From the NCBI GenBank assembly GCA_029834535.1, contig JAQMWT010000376.1:33388-97387 (forward strand): a DNA stretch of 64,000 nucleotides, written 5' to 3'. The position numbers and the translations under genes are program-made. Below, in pieces: positions 20,697-30,511 of this stretch. This DNA is from Chrysophaeum taylorii. Its lineage: Eukaryota > Sar > Pelagophyceae > Pelagomonadales > Pelagomonadaceae. Position 1 is the first letter of the stretch; the number at the start of each line of letters is the position of its first letter. Below the pieces are notes generated by a model. That model saw nothing but the letters and a program-made list of their open reading frames with translations, made no database searches and was not told the origin of the DNA.

Positions 20697-22004
20697 TTGG
20701 CGTCGTCGTCGTCTTCCTCCTCTTCGAACCGCCTCCGCGCGCTCGAGGAGGGACGTCAGAGCAGCAGCAGCAGCAGCGTCGAGGAGAAGAAGGCGGTGCG
20801 GGGTCGGAAAAATGGGCGTTGGAGTGTTGTTGTCCTTGTTGTCTTTTTTTTGATCGCCGGCGGCGCTTTTGCGGTGGTGTGGTTGCGCGAGGAGAAAGAA
20901 AAGTACCTCGCGATCGTGGACGCGGGGTCCTCGGGGTGCCGAGCCCACGTTTTTTCGTACGAAGTAGACGCCGGCGGACGCGTCGTCGTAGATCCGACGC
21001 ACGCGTCGCTCAAAGCGACTCCGGGACTATCGTTCTTCGAGCACAACCCCGAGGCTGCTGGCGCGTCGCTGAAGCCTCTCCTCGAGTTCGTCGGCTCGGA
21101 GGCTCCCCCGGGAACCCCAATTTATCTCAAGGCGACGGCGGGGCTCCGGGCGCTGAACGCGGAGGCGTCGCGCGCGATTCTTGCGTCGGTTCGGTCGACT
21201 CTAAGAGAGTACCATCCAGGATACGCGGAAGCGGAGATTATCTCTGGAATCCAGGAAGCCGGGTTTGGATGGATGGCGGCGAACTACTTGAACGGCGCGT
21301 TTTACTCGAAATCGTGGACGGGCGTCGTCGAGATGGGGGGCGCGAGCGCGCAGGTCTCGCAATTGGTTCCGGAAGAAGAAAGTGTGGACAAGTACTCGTT
21401 TGGCTTGGAGTTTGGGGAGGAAAGGTATCGAATCTACGCGACGAGTTACCTCGGGTACGGCATGGAGCGGGCGCGCGAACGGCTCTCGAAGCTTATGTCC
21501 CCGCGGGAAACGGGTGACCCTTGCGTCGCCACAGGCGCCCCCGGGGGAGGGGAAACCGTCTACGACGTCCTCCCGGGTGCCGGGAGTTACGACGAATGTA
21601 AAGCTTGGGTCTCCAGACTCTTCAACAACACCGAAAGATGCGACTATTCGGACTGTTCGAACCTTATCCCTTCTGGCACCTTCCAACCCCACAACCTGGC
21701 GGCGACGGCGCTCTTGGGGTTCGAAAATATCTACTATACCGCGGCCTCGTTGAACCTGCCGCTGCCCGATATCCGCGTCCGCGACTTCGAAACTGGAGCG
21801 CGCAACGTCTGCGACAACACCTTCCTCGTGGCCGACGGCCCTAAACTCTGCTTCGCCGCGACCTACATCCACCTCTTTCTCCACGAGGGCCTCAAGCTCC
21901 CCGAGGACAAGGTGCTCAAAGTACAACAACAAGTCGAGGGCCACGACCTCGACTGGGCCTTAGGCGCCGCGATTTACGAAGCCGCAAAGTCCATCACGAA
22001 GTAG
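20697..22004 (+). CDS. GDA1/CD39 family ecto-apyrase (NTPDase)
   Basis: About 435 residues. The ORF opens at a TTG; there is no ATG between the upstream stop (20643) and the first conserved motif, so the start is unresolved: a non-ATG start, a CTG at 20661, or a short upstream exon. A Ser-rich cytoplasmic stretch is followed by one membrane anchor (WSVVVLVVFFLIAGGAFAVV), giving a type II protein with the enzyme in the Golgi lumen or outside the cell. Apyrase conserved regions: ACR1 IVDAGSSGCRAHVF (about 72-85), ACR2 KATAGLRAL, ACR3 GIQEAGFGWMAANYLNG with the catalytic Glu, ACR4 GVVEMGGASAQVS (usual Asp replaced by Glu), and a C-terminal HDLDWALGAAIYE as ACR5. It hydrolyses NDP/NTP; Golgi members support glycosylation by removing UDP/GDP. 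Its stop overlaps the minus-strand gene that ends at 21994. Confidence 0.85.
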   Translation: MASSSSSSSSNRLRALEEGRQSSSSSSVEEKKAVRGRKNGRWSVVVLVVFFLIAGGAFAVVWLREEKEKYLAIVDAGSSGCRAHVFSYEVDAGGRVVVDPTHASLKATPGLSFFEHNPEAAGASLKPLLEFVGSEAPPGTPIYLKATAGLRALNAEASRAILASVRSTLREYHPGYAEAEIISGIQEAGFGWMAANYLNGAFYSKSWTGVVEMGGASAQVSQLVPEEESVDKYSFGLEFGEERYRIYATSYLGYGMERARERLSKLMSPRETGDPCVATGAPGGGETVYDVLPGAGSYDECKAWVSRLFNNTERCDYSDCSNLIPSGTFQPHNLAATALLGFENIYYTAASLNLPLPDIRVRDFETGARNVCDNTFLVADGPKLCFAATYIHLFLHEGLKLPEDKVLKVQQQVEGHDLDWALGAAIYEAAKSITK

Positions 22005-22018
22005 ATTCGACCTTACTC

Positions 22019-22059
<41 letters not shown>

Positions 22060-22473
22060 GTGGATGGCAGCGCTTTTGAGGTGGTCCCACAGAGCCTCGC
22101 GCTCGGCGCCTTCGAGGGCGCCCTCGAGCTTGCCCGATATCTCGCGATCCTCGCTCATGTACCAGAGCTGACAGACGTGGGTCTCGCCCTCGGGCAGCGG
22201 GAGGACGTTTCTGTCGGAGACGTAGACGGGGGGTCCTTGAGCGAGCAATCGCTTCATTTCGGCAGCGCAGTCGGTGCCCTGGATTCGATCCAAGAACTGC
22301 TTGTACTGGGTGATTCTGAGGTGCTCGATGGCCGCGCTCGAGGCGAGGGCCGCGTGCCACCGCATCGACGGCGCGGTCTGGTACTCGCAGTAATTCGACT
22401 CGGAGATGTCCTCGAGCGTGATGAGGCACTCGAGCCCCTCGGGAACAGTTTCCGCGTGGACTACCACCACCAT
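21994..22473 (-). CDS. small hypothetical protein with poly-Ser tail
   Basis: 159 residues from ATG 22473 (the frame extends ten codons upstream from a TTG only). GC3-rich codons and a mixed, globular-looking sequence support translation (EGLECLITLEDISESNYCEY, QYKQFLDRIQGTDCAAEMKR, SDRNVLPLPEGETHVCQLWY). The C-terminus is a run of about 13 Ser encoded by a (CTA)n microsatellite at 22016-22059, then RSKVESTS; its length probably varies. The last 11 bp overlap the end of the convergent apyrase gene. No family recognised. Confidence 0.55.
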
Positions 22474-22535
22474 TTCCTTCCTTCGAATTCCTAGAAACAA
22501 CAAATAACGGTCGGTGGCCCAATAACAATAATCTT

Positions 22536-22595
22536 TGTGAGGAAGAAGCTATGACATTTACCCCTGCACCACGTCACGTTCTCACAGTTCTCACA
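22536..22595 (+). repeat. 5' LTR of element 1 (truncated)
   Basis: About 60 bp, beginning TGTGAGGAAGAAGCTATGAC and ending CTCACA before the primer-binding site. The middle 40 bp present in the other copies is missing. Confidence 0.75.
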
Positions 22596-23689
22596 TGGTA
22601 GTACCAGGTGCTCCTTCACGATCGAGCCTGTGCTTGACTTCGTGGCGACTCCTCCTCGGCTTCAGTTCATTGCTACGTGTTCGGTTCGTTTCGTCTACCA
22701 TGTCCTCGATCGAAATTAACGATAGCAAGCTTTCGCAAAAAAAACCTTGATGCCTTCAGCGGTGAGCGACATTTTTTTTTTTTTTTTCACCCATGGCCTC
22801 GTCGTCTCGCAAACATGATCATCTCTACCGGCGATCACATTATCTCGACCAACGATCCTTGGACTAGCATCTCAGCATCTCGCTGCTGCTCTCGAGGCGA
22901 ATTTCGCGTCAAGCAACGACGTTGATATCCGTATGAAAACCGCGACACGAACTTCGCGCGACTTTCTTTACAAGCGCATTACCGATGTCTACATGGGCCG
23001 TCGGGATCGCGTAGCGAACGTCCTCAACAAGTTCATCATCATCGGAGTATACAAGTTGCTCGGCATTGTACCCCTGATCCGACGTACCCTCGAGCGTGTC
23101 CTCGCATTTGACTCTACGTGCATCGTGCTTCACGACTTACTAGCTTTGTTTTATCGTCTCGCGTTTCGTGTACCGACGACTGTGGTTGTACCCTTGAGAA
23201 GTTCAACAATAATCAATTTAGATGGCATGCACAACCACTTCCGCCGCGCTATCCGCCGCGTCGTCAGCCACGACTTCAGACTCTTCCAACTGACCTACCC
23301 TAGACGCTCCCCTTTCCCAACAACCTGGCTCTACTCGATTCCGACGCACTACCCAATGTCCTTTTGGCGGCTGCTGCAAGGATCATCACGTTAAGGGGGA
23401 CTGCCGCAAGTTTCAAAGTTCCCAGCTACTATTCCACGACAACGCGCTACCCACCATCGCCGTTCTTCTCAACAGCGCAACACTCCCAATGACTCCAACA
23501 ACACCCAACAACACCAACCCACCACCAAAACCAGTAACACTACCTTTTCTGCTCCTATGCCTACTCCAACCTTTGCTGATTCTAGTTCCACTAACCGCCG
23601 CTTTTCTTAATACGACCATCGATTACACCCCCTTCACCGCCTTACACGGCCGCACCCAACGTCCCCCATCCACCTCCCGATCCTCGTTC

Positions 23690-23870
23690 TGTATTTACAC
23701 CTCGTCGTTGCTCCCCTCCTCGCCGTTGCTCCCCTCCTCGTTCAGTATTTCGCCTATTCCTTGCTCCACTCCCCGTTGTGCATTTTCAGCTGTTCGTTGA
23801 TCCACTCCCCGTTCTACATTTTCTGCTATTCGTTGATCCACTCCTCGTTGTGCTTGTCGGTTTTGGTACA
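23690..23870 (+). repeat. 36-bp minisatellite in element 1
   Basis: Three to four degenerate copies of a 36-bp unit containing TTCGTTGATCCACTCC; 36 is a multiple of three, so each unit would add 12 residues. Element 2 has about seven copies at 52602-52850. Confidence 0.7.
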
Positions 23871-25319
23871 ACCAGCGAATCACGTTCCATCGCGCATTTC
23901 ACCTGCCACAACTAAGCTGTGCCTGTCAATTTTTCGCGTGCGCAGCTTTCGTGCTTCCTATGTGGTTGGATCGCTCATCTTCGGGATCCTGGACAGACGC
24001 TTCTTTGGTGTGTGATTTGTGGTTCTCCTTCGCGCACTCTCGCCTTTTCGCCGCTTTTCTGACCTTTAAAATCCGGTTTTGCTATCGCAGTGAATTCCGT
24101 GCTCAGCACCCGCGACGCTATCTGCAATGTTCTTACGTGTCACTGCGACGCTATCCGCAACGTTCTTACGTGCCACAACTGTTTTGCCACTATCGCCAAC
24201 TTCTACCGCAGTCTATTCGAGTATGATGAGCGAAGCTCGCCGCTTGCTCCTCCAACGTTGGCCCATATATGGCAACTTCGTTCTTGCGAATGCGAAAACG
24301 GGCCACTTCCTTATCTGCCGCAGCAGGCTGGCATACAGCAGCCTGGTCTACCCGTGTTCGTTCCTTCCAACGCTGGCGCGTCCGAAGTCTTCCATCTTCG
24401 CGTACAGGACGCGGTCGTGCCCATGGCAACTTGCTCGCGCCACAACAACCAAACACCCAACGTTCGCATCAACCCTCTTTACGCCTGTTTTTACTTCAGT
24501 CGCCTCCGACCATCGTCATAACCTCGTCGTCATAACCTCGTCACCATACAACATATCTGCCCAAAGGCAACGTTCTCATCAGACGTCTGGTACTCTGCCA
24601 TCATATGTACCAGCCTGTGTTTCCGCTGTCTTTGCCCCGCTGCGATTCTCAATGGCCACAATCGCCTAACGCAAGTCACCCCAGGCACTTTTGAAACTAT
24701 TGTTCTTCAGACCTCGATTTTGCTGACAGTTTCGCTTATCAGATTTCCTGCAATGTCAACCACCGAAGGAACTTCAACGTTGTTCTGACTCGAATCACGC
24801 TTCCCAGCTCTCGTCTACTGTTGCCCCCTTGTCACCTGTTCCTGCTGTTGCCCGATTGTCACCTGTTCTTCCGCTGTTGCCCCCTTGTCCCCTGTGTTTG
24901 ATGAGAATGCGCCGGTTTCACTGGGACTGATCACCCCATCACGTGAACCGACCATTCTACGAGCTCATGAACTCCGCCGAACCAAAGATAGAAAACAACA
25001 AAACGTGCACAACAAAGTCGAGCCAACCAGAGCCGACAGAACAACAAGCATGCAAAACAAAAAGCATGCAAAACAAAGTCGAGCCAAACGGAGCCGACCA
25101 CGCAAAGTCGACAAAAAGCGCACATTATTCAGAAACAAATGGAGAGCCAACTCAAACCCACAATACTGGCGTTTTACCACGCACTGTCGATTCTGTGTCA
25201 TCTTGTCATTCCCTTCAATTCTGTGTCATCTTGTCCTTCCCTGTGCGTTAATTATTCTAGCTTTCGTTTGTTAGTTCATTATGTCTTCCTTCCCCTCTGT
25301 CTCGCCCAGCCCATCCAAA

Positions 25320-26741
25320 TCCTGCACGTCGGTTACAAGCCCTTGCCAAAGAATATCATTCCCTCGGTCAGCTCGGTTGCTCGGATGTTGTTCGCGTTCC
25401 TTCTACTTTTTCTGGCACCATCTGCCCTTTGAAGTGGGTCCACCGCACGAAGTATGAATCTGGCCGCTTCAAATCGCACACTGCTCATCTCGTTGTCCGC
25501 GGTTACATCCAGGTTCACGGCATTGCTTACCACGGCACGTACCGTCCTGTAGATGTCATCTCTGCTTTCATACAAGCCCCTGTCTGGCGTTGCTGTTCAC
25601 GACTGGGATTTGCATAAGTTGGATGTCAGCTCCGCTTTTATCCACGCTCCCATTGACGAAGACATCTATGTCTGGCCACCCGAAGGTTGTGCTCCTCGCC
25701 AACCCACAGATGGTTCCAAAATCGTTTACAAGCTCCGTCGCTCTTGGTATGGTTGCAAACAAGCATGTCCCCACTGGTGGCTTTAATTCGAACGCTTCCT
25801 TGTCAGTGATTGTGGCTTCGTCCGCGGATCTGGTGACACTTGCAGTTACAAGCTCTTGCTTGATTCTACTGTTGTTCTACGTCTTGTTCTTGTCGTTGGT
25901 GATCTTCTTGTGGCGCACCCTCGTCATTGCCTTGGCCATTACCAAGCCTTCTTCCTCCGTTTCAAAGCCTTCACTGATGTCAGCGAGCTCGATCTTCACA
26001 CTTAAACGTGGTCTTCGCATTACGCGTGATCGCGCATCCCACGCTATCCGTGAAATCCTCCCCGACCATCGCTTCATCCACAGTAAACCAGCATTGACTC
26101 CCGCTCCCAAAATTCTTCCTCTTTCTGCGGCTGCTTCTCCTGCACCTGGCTCCCCTGCTCACGTCTTCATGGCACGCATCCCTTTTCGTCGTATTCTCCG
26201 TTGTGCCTTGTTTCTTTCTGTTATGCCTCGCCCTGATATCACTTGGACCGTCATTCCGTGTGCGCCCTTTACTGACAATCTTGGTAAACCCCACTGCAAT
26301 GGTCCTCAAGATCTCGCCCTTGTTCTTGGTCGCGATTCTACCCTTCGTCTCTGTGGTTATTCCGACTCCAGCTGGACCGACGACCCTGATGACCGCCACT
26401 CCACTCCTGGCTTTTGTTTTCTCCTTGCTGGCTCTATGATATCCTACTGCTCACGCTCGCAGTACCTCCTCGCCCGCTCCTCTTTTGAAGCTGAATTGCT
26501 CGCTCTTTACGCCGCTACTGCTGAGCTCTCTTGGCTTCTCAAACTTTTTGATGCCTTTGATCTCCCTCGTCACACGGTCCCAGAGTATGTCGATAACAGC
26601 ACCACCGTCACCCAAGTCTGTCTCCAATGTCTCATGCGGCGCACCCCCCATATTGCCATTCGCTTTTACAGCACCGCTGAATATCATCGCAACCACATCA
26701 TTGATCTCCAATACAATCCCCGCCTTGACAACACACCTTAG
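25320..26741 (+). pseudogene. copia pol remnant (RT and RNase H), element 1
   Basis: RVT_2-type RT segments: the ARLVVRGYTQVHGI-like region near 25480-25530, LHKLDVSSAFIHAPIDEDIY with VWPPEG at 25610-25690, and SWYGCKQACPHWWL. They change frame at least twice. The YxDD-equivalent region (about 25885) is in another frame. RNase H is better kept: YSDSSWTDDPDDRHSTPGF, EAELLALYAATAELSWL and YVDNSTT (26350-26610), in a frame that stops at 26741. Non-functional as it stands; it could be mobilised only in trans. Confidence 0.8.
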
Positions 26742-26979
26742 CGATATCTTCACCCGTAGTACGGAAGCTCCTCCCTTCCTCCGGCTTCGTGCTCGTTACC
26801 TCACCTCGTGACTTCACCCTGATATCTCCTGTCTCACACTGGCTCTCCTGACGTCTCCCTTCAAGCTTCTCCTCTGTGAGCGTCTCGCTTACCCCTTTTT
26901 TCCTTCTTCCTTTTTCTTTTCCAGCACCTGTGTGAGGACCTCACTTACCCCTTTTTCCTTTTCTTTCTTTTCCAGCACC

Positions 26980-27144
26980 TGTGAGAGGAAGCTATGACAC
27001 TTACCCCTGCACCACGTATCTAGTATCCCAACGTCTTTTTTCCCTTATCGCTAGTCTAACGCCCCATTCCAGTTAGTTGTCTTTAAATGTCGACTGCTAA
27101 GAGCGGGGGGTGTGTGGGGAGCACACCCCATTCCAGTTGTCACA
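26980..27144 (+). repeat. 3' LTR of element 1 with a 64-bp insertion
   Basis: Runs from TGTGAGAGGAAGCTATGACA to CCAGTTGTCACA. Inside, CCCCATTCCAGTT occurs twice (27062-27074 and 27126-27138) around a foreign segment carrying the GTCTTTAAATGTCGACTGC core of the 8491 repeat. Confidence 0.75.
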
Positions 27145-27154
27145 CTAAGAGTAC

Positions 27155-27190
27155 AAGTTTAGTCAGCCAAGATACGGATTGACTAAACTT
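27155..27190. other. 11-bp perfect inverted repeat (hairpin)
   Basis: AAGTTTAGTCA (27155-27165) and its exact complement TGACTAAACTT (27180-27190) around a 14-nt loop, 87 bp beyond the stop of the minus-strand GT90 gene and 10 bp right of element 1. It could act in 3'-end formation of that gene, or be the remnant of a small inverted-repeat transposon. Confidence 0.55.
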
Positions 27191-27276
27191 AAGAGACAAA
27201 CTTGTTGAGGGTTTACCGTGTGACCAAACATACATAGTGGTTGGAAACTTGGGACTTTTCCCTAAAATTATTATTA

Positions 27277-28575
27277 TTACCAGATGTTGTTGTTGTTGTT
27301 CCTCCTCCTCCCAAAAAAAGCGCGGCAGGTGCCGTCGGGGTGTCGCGGGGGGGAGGAAAGGTGGAGGTGCGTGTCGTTGACGACAAGAACGTCGCGGAGG
27401 TAGGTACAGTTGAGGGTGGCGAGGAGGCGGTTGTCGTCGTCGTCCAGGAGACCGTCGAGGTGGTCGTGGATGAGGTGAATTACGTCGACGACGAAGTCGA
27501 GGATGCAGGTGCCGCAGACGAGGCGGCGATCGACCTCGAGGGCGTTGCGGATGAGGCGGTCGCGCGTCGCCCGGTCGTTTTGGAGAGTTTCGATAGCGTG
27601 GAGGATGCTGGACTTGTCGACGGAAAGGTGGGTGGTGCCGTGGCGGAGGGCGGCGTAGTACCACTCGACGTAGGGCGAGTGCCACAAGAGGACGACGGAG
27701 CCCATTGCCCAGAGGTGGTTGAGGTTCCGCGAGTAGGAGCCGCTGGTAGATCCGGGCAAGTTGAGCAAGAACTGGTATTTCGAATAGTCGGCGGGGTCGA
27801 CGAAGTGGCGGGTCGTCGCCAAATTTTTCAAGTCAAAAAAGTCGTCGTCTCGGGGAAAGCAGGTCGGATCGAAGGTCGTGTTGGTCCCGTCGGCGCAGCC
27901 GTGCTGGCACCTCACGTCGAAGAGGTCCTCGCGGCAGGTGGTGAGGGTAACGGCCTGGAGGCGCGCGTAGTTTCCCGTGCCCTGCGAGCAGGACCTCTTG
28001 GAACCCACCGATCCGCGCCAGAATACTTTCGGAATTCTGCGTTCGAACGGAATTCTGAGTTTCTCGAATCGCGACCTGTCCTTGTCCCAGGTGCCGATCG
28101 ACCTCCGGCCAAAATATGGATTGGGGACCAATATCCCCTTCTGGTCGACACGCCGCGACAGCAAGGTCGTCGGGAGCGAGCCGTTGAGGCTCCGCGCCGA
28201 CGATCTCGCGCCGCTGTCGTGCAGCCAGACGACGTTGGGCAGGCGGTGCGCCACCATTGCCACGAGCGTCGCAAACTTGCGGCTCTTGTCGACGCGGAGG
28301 AAGCTCTCGTGGACGTAGAGGTGACCGTCGATGACCAACAACCTGTAGACGTCGAAGCGCGGGTCGAGCATCCTTTTGATCGCGGAAGGTCCGTTATCAA
28401 GCGTGGCGATCGAAGCGCGCGCGGCGTCGCGAAGTTGCTGCTCCCAGGAGGACGTCGCTTTTTCGTCCCCCGCGTTCCACGCGCTGGGCCGCGGCGGTCC
28501 GCGCCCGAGATCGCAGGCCCCAGCCGCGACGACAACAACAACAAAGAGGAGTGCCATCATCATGACCATCATCAT
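27277..28575 (-). CDS. GT90 (CAP10/POGLUT-like) glycosyltransferase
   Basis: 432 residues from the first of a cluster of Met codons at 28575. A Met-rich start leads into a hydrophobic signal/anchor (MALLFVVVVVAAGA). The GT90/CAP10 domain is seen as IPKVFWRGSVGS, a Cys-containing middle region, DFFDLKNLATTRHFVDPADYSKYQFLLNLPG (the conserved K-Y-x-x-x-x-x-G block), SGSYSRNLNHLWAMGSVVLL and EWYYAALRHGTTHLSVD, the segment that in CAP10 proteins reads E-W-(Y/F)...HYVPV. Expected to transfer xylose or glucose to protein or polysaccharide in the secretory pathway. The frame stays open far upstream, antisense to the J-domain gene, but that part is a shadow. Start codons of the two genes are only 12 bp apart, so they must share a promoter region. 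Confidence 0.75.
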   Translation of the reverse strand: MMMVMMMALLFVVVVVAAGACDLGRGPPRPSAWNAGDEKATSSWEQQLRDAARASIATLDNGPSAIKRMLDPRFDVYRLLVIDGHLYVHESFLRVDKSRKFATLVAMVAHRLPNVVWLHDSGARSSARSLNGSLPTTLLSRRVDQKGILVPNPYFGRRSIGTWDKDRSRFEKLRIPFERRIPKVFWRGSVGSKRSCSQGTGNYARLQAVTLTTCREDLFDVRCQHGCADGTNTTFDPTCFPRDDDFFDLKNLATTRHFVDPADYSKYQFLLNLPGSTSGSYSRNLNHLWAMGSVVLLWHSPYVEWYYAALRHGTTHLSVDKSSILHAIETLQNDRATRDRLIRNALEVDRRLVCGTCILDFVVDVIHLIHDHLDGLLDDDDNRLLATLNCTYLRDVLVVNDTHLHLSSPPRHPDGTCRAFFGRRRNNNNNIW

Positions 28576-28587
28576 CCAACGGACGAA

Positions 28588-30180
28588 ATGAGACGTCGTA
28601 ATGCCGCGAAGATTTTGGGGGTGCACGAAGCATGCAGGGACATGCGAGAGATCAGGAGCAAGTTCCGGCAGCTGTCGCTGAAGCACCACCCCGACAAGAA
28701 CCCCCAGGACCCCGAGGGGGCCAAGGAGCGCTTCCTGGAGATCCAGGATGCGCTCGAGTTCTTCGAGAAGCACGCGTTCTCGGACGGCTCCTCGTCGGAG
28801 GACGATTTCGAATACTCGGAGAGCGAGGAGTACTCGGACGAGGAGGAGTTCTTCTTCTCGATGTTCCGGGGCCGCGGCCGGGCCGGAATGTCGAGGGAGG
28901 AATTTATGGACGTCGTGATGGATTTCGTGGCGTCGGAAGCGCGAGACCGTCGGGCGTCGACGTCGGGGGCGCGGGAGGAGTACGTGCGGCGGCAGCACGA
29001 GGCGCGGCGGCAGGCGCGGGAGGATACCGCGCGGCAGGCCGCGGCGGACCGGAGGAACGAACACATGAAGGCGGCGTCGGAGAAGGCGCGAGAAGAACTT
29101 CTCAAAGAAGAGGAAGAGCGCGAAAGGAAGGAGAAGAAAAAGGCGGAAAAGAAGGCGGCCCGCAAGGCCAAGCGCAAGGAGCGCCGGAACAACGCACCAC
29201 CACCCAAAGAATCGCGCGAGGAGGAGGCGGCTCGAGCGGCCGCGGCGGCGAGCGCGGCCGCGTCGTTTCTCGCAAGACTCGAGCGCGAAAGAGCCGCCAA
29301 GCGACGAGAAGAAGCTCTGAAGAAGAAGGAGGACGCTGCCAAGCGCAAGCGCGAGGAGGACCGCCGCAGAGCCAAGGAGGAGGCAGACCTGCAAGCGGCC
29401 ATCGCGGCGAGCGTCGCGGAGGCCCAGGCGGCCGCTCGCGAAGCTGAGCGCCGTAGGGACCTCCAGGGTCGGCGCGAACTTGAGCGCCAGCGCGAGGCTC
29501 AGCGCCAGCGCGAGGCTCAGCAGCAGCGCGAGGCTCAGCAGCAGCGCGAGGCTCAACGCCAGCGCGAGGCTCAGCAGCAGCGCGAGGCTCAGCAGCAGCG
29601 CGAGGCTCAACGCCAGCGCGAGGCTCAGCGCCAACGCGAGGCTCTTGAGGCCGAGCGCCGACGACGACTTGAGGAGGCCGAGCGCGAGGCCGAGCGCCGA
29701 AGACTTGAGGAGGCCGAGCGGAACGCCGCGCTCCAACGCAAGGAAGCCGAGCGCCAGAGGCTCAAGGCGATGGTCGACGAGAAACGCCGGCCAGACGAAC
29801 CGCCGCCGCGACCGGTTCTCGACGACCTCGCCGCCCTCCTCAAAGACATCAGGTGCACCCACCTCCTCGGCATCTTCCTCGCGAACAACATCGGCTACGA
29901 GGACCTCGACATGCTCGTTGCCGAAGACTTCGACGATTTTGGGATAGACCCTTCAACGCAGGAAAAAATCAAGAATGCGAAGAGAGACCGCGACGACAAA
30001 ATCAAGGCAACACAACCAAAAGTGGTCGTGGTCAACAGCAACGGGCACGCGGCCCCCAAAAACAAAATATTCAAAAAACGAGTCTGCAAGTTCTGGATCG
30101 AAAAAGGGCGCTACTGCAAGTTCGGCGACAAGTGCCGCTTCGACCACCCCCGCCTCAACGCGGATGCGCTCTCCACCTAA
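28588..30180 (+). CDS. J-domain protein with SAM domain and CCCH zinc finger
   Basis: 530 residues from ATG 28588; the longer upstream open frame is antisense to the GT90 gene and is ignored. N-terminal J domain (about 4-62) with HPD at 34-36, so it should stimulate an Hsp70. An acidic stretch (EDDFEYSESEEYSDEEE) follows, then a long Arg/Glu/Ala-rich charged helix or coiled coil (about 130-400) containing a tandem array of six-residue QRQREA/QQQREA units (DNA 29480-29640). Then a SAM-like domain (LLGIFLANNIGYEDLDMLVA ... DDFGIDPSTQEKI, about 412-470). Last, a CCCH finger near the C-terminus, C-x9-C-x5-C-x3-H (about 498-520), an RNA-binding type. The combination suggests a chaperone co-factor acting on RNP or translation complexes; that role is inferred. 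Confidence 0.75.
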   Translation: MRRRNAAKILGVHEACRDMREIRSKFRQLSLKHHPDKNPQDPEGAKERFLEIQDALEFFEKHAFSDGSSSEDDFEYSESEEYSDEEEFFFSMFRGRGRAGMSREEFMDVVMDFVASEARDRRASTSGAREEYVRRQHEARRQAREDTARQAAADRRNEHMKAASEKAREELLKEEEERERKEKKKAEKKAARKAKRKERRNNAPPPKESREEEAARAAAAASAAASFLARLERERAAKRREEALKKKEDAAKRKREEDRRRAKEEADLQAAIAASVAEAQAAAREAERRRDLQGRRELERQREAQRQREAQQQREAQQQREAQRQREAQQQREAQQQREAQRQREAQRQREALEAERRRRLEEAEREAERRRLEEAERNAALQRKEAERQRLKAMVDEKRRPDEPPPRPVLDDLAALLKDIRCTHLLGIFLANNIGYEDLDMLVAEDFDDFGIDPSTQEKIKNAKRDRDDKIKATQPKVVVVNSNGHAAPKNKIFKKRVCKFWIEKGRYCKFGDKCRFDHPRLNADALST

Positions 30181-30511
30181 CTCCTTTCGCAACGCGACAC
30201 CTGCGATGCTTCTCTCCTATCTATTATATTACCGTGTGGTTCGGAGAGAGAGGACAAAGGGGTTTCAAACCACCACTGTGACGACGAGGTCTCCCCTGCC
30301 GGTAAATGATGTCGGCGGTGGGCAAGACGATCCTGATGAGGGTTTTTACCGTCTGTAGTACCATCCCCGTCGTGCACTCTCACCACCACGGTAAGTAACC
30401 AACCCTCTGTCCGTTGGTCAAACGACCCGTCGCTAACCACGCACCTAACGTTCGGCTCATCGTCCCCTCTTTGGCCCTCATCACGATGGCGCCGCTAGGG
30501 TAAGGACTAAT
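30181..30511. other. intergenic, 331 bp, with a possible micro-ORF/exon
   Basis: A 30-codon ORF (30306-30398) starts MMSAVGKTILMRVFTVCST and ends with GTAAGT overlapping its stop, so it could be a first exon with a signal-peptide-like N-terminus; no acceptor joins it convincingly to the next gene. Otherwise nothing seen. Confidence 0.3.

Larger units (their letters stand above)
22536..27144 (+). mobile_element. Ty1/copia LTR retrotransposon, element 1, decayed
   Basis: Left LTR at 22536, right LTR ending at 27144, same family as the elements at 51179 and 58057 (LTRs share GAAGCTATGACA(C/T)TTACCCC and CCCCATTCCAGTT-type ends). TGGTAG directly after the left LTR (22596) matches the 3' end of initiator tRNA-Met and is the expected copia primer-binding site. 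Gag-like sequence (around 22698-23100), RT (about 25590-25790) and RNase H (to 26741) are recognisable but split by stops and frame changes. No integrase motifs (HxDL, xTDR, ERxHR) were found; that interval holds a sequence shared only with element 2. No target duplication was seen. Confidence 0.85.

Noticed and set aside
22531-27149. Target-site duplication for element 1
   Set aside because: ATCTT on the left and CTAAG on the right do not match; too decayed or rearranged to call.
27277-29862. 861-codon minus-strand frame
   Set aside because: Only the part from 28575 downward (GT90) is a gene; the rest is antisense to the J-SAM-CCCH gene and arises from GC3-rich codons opening the opposite frame.
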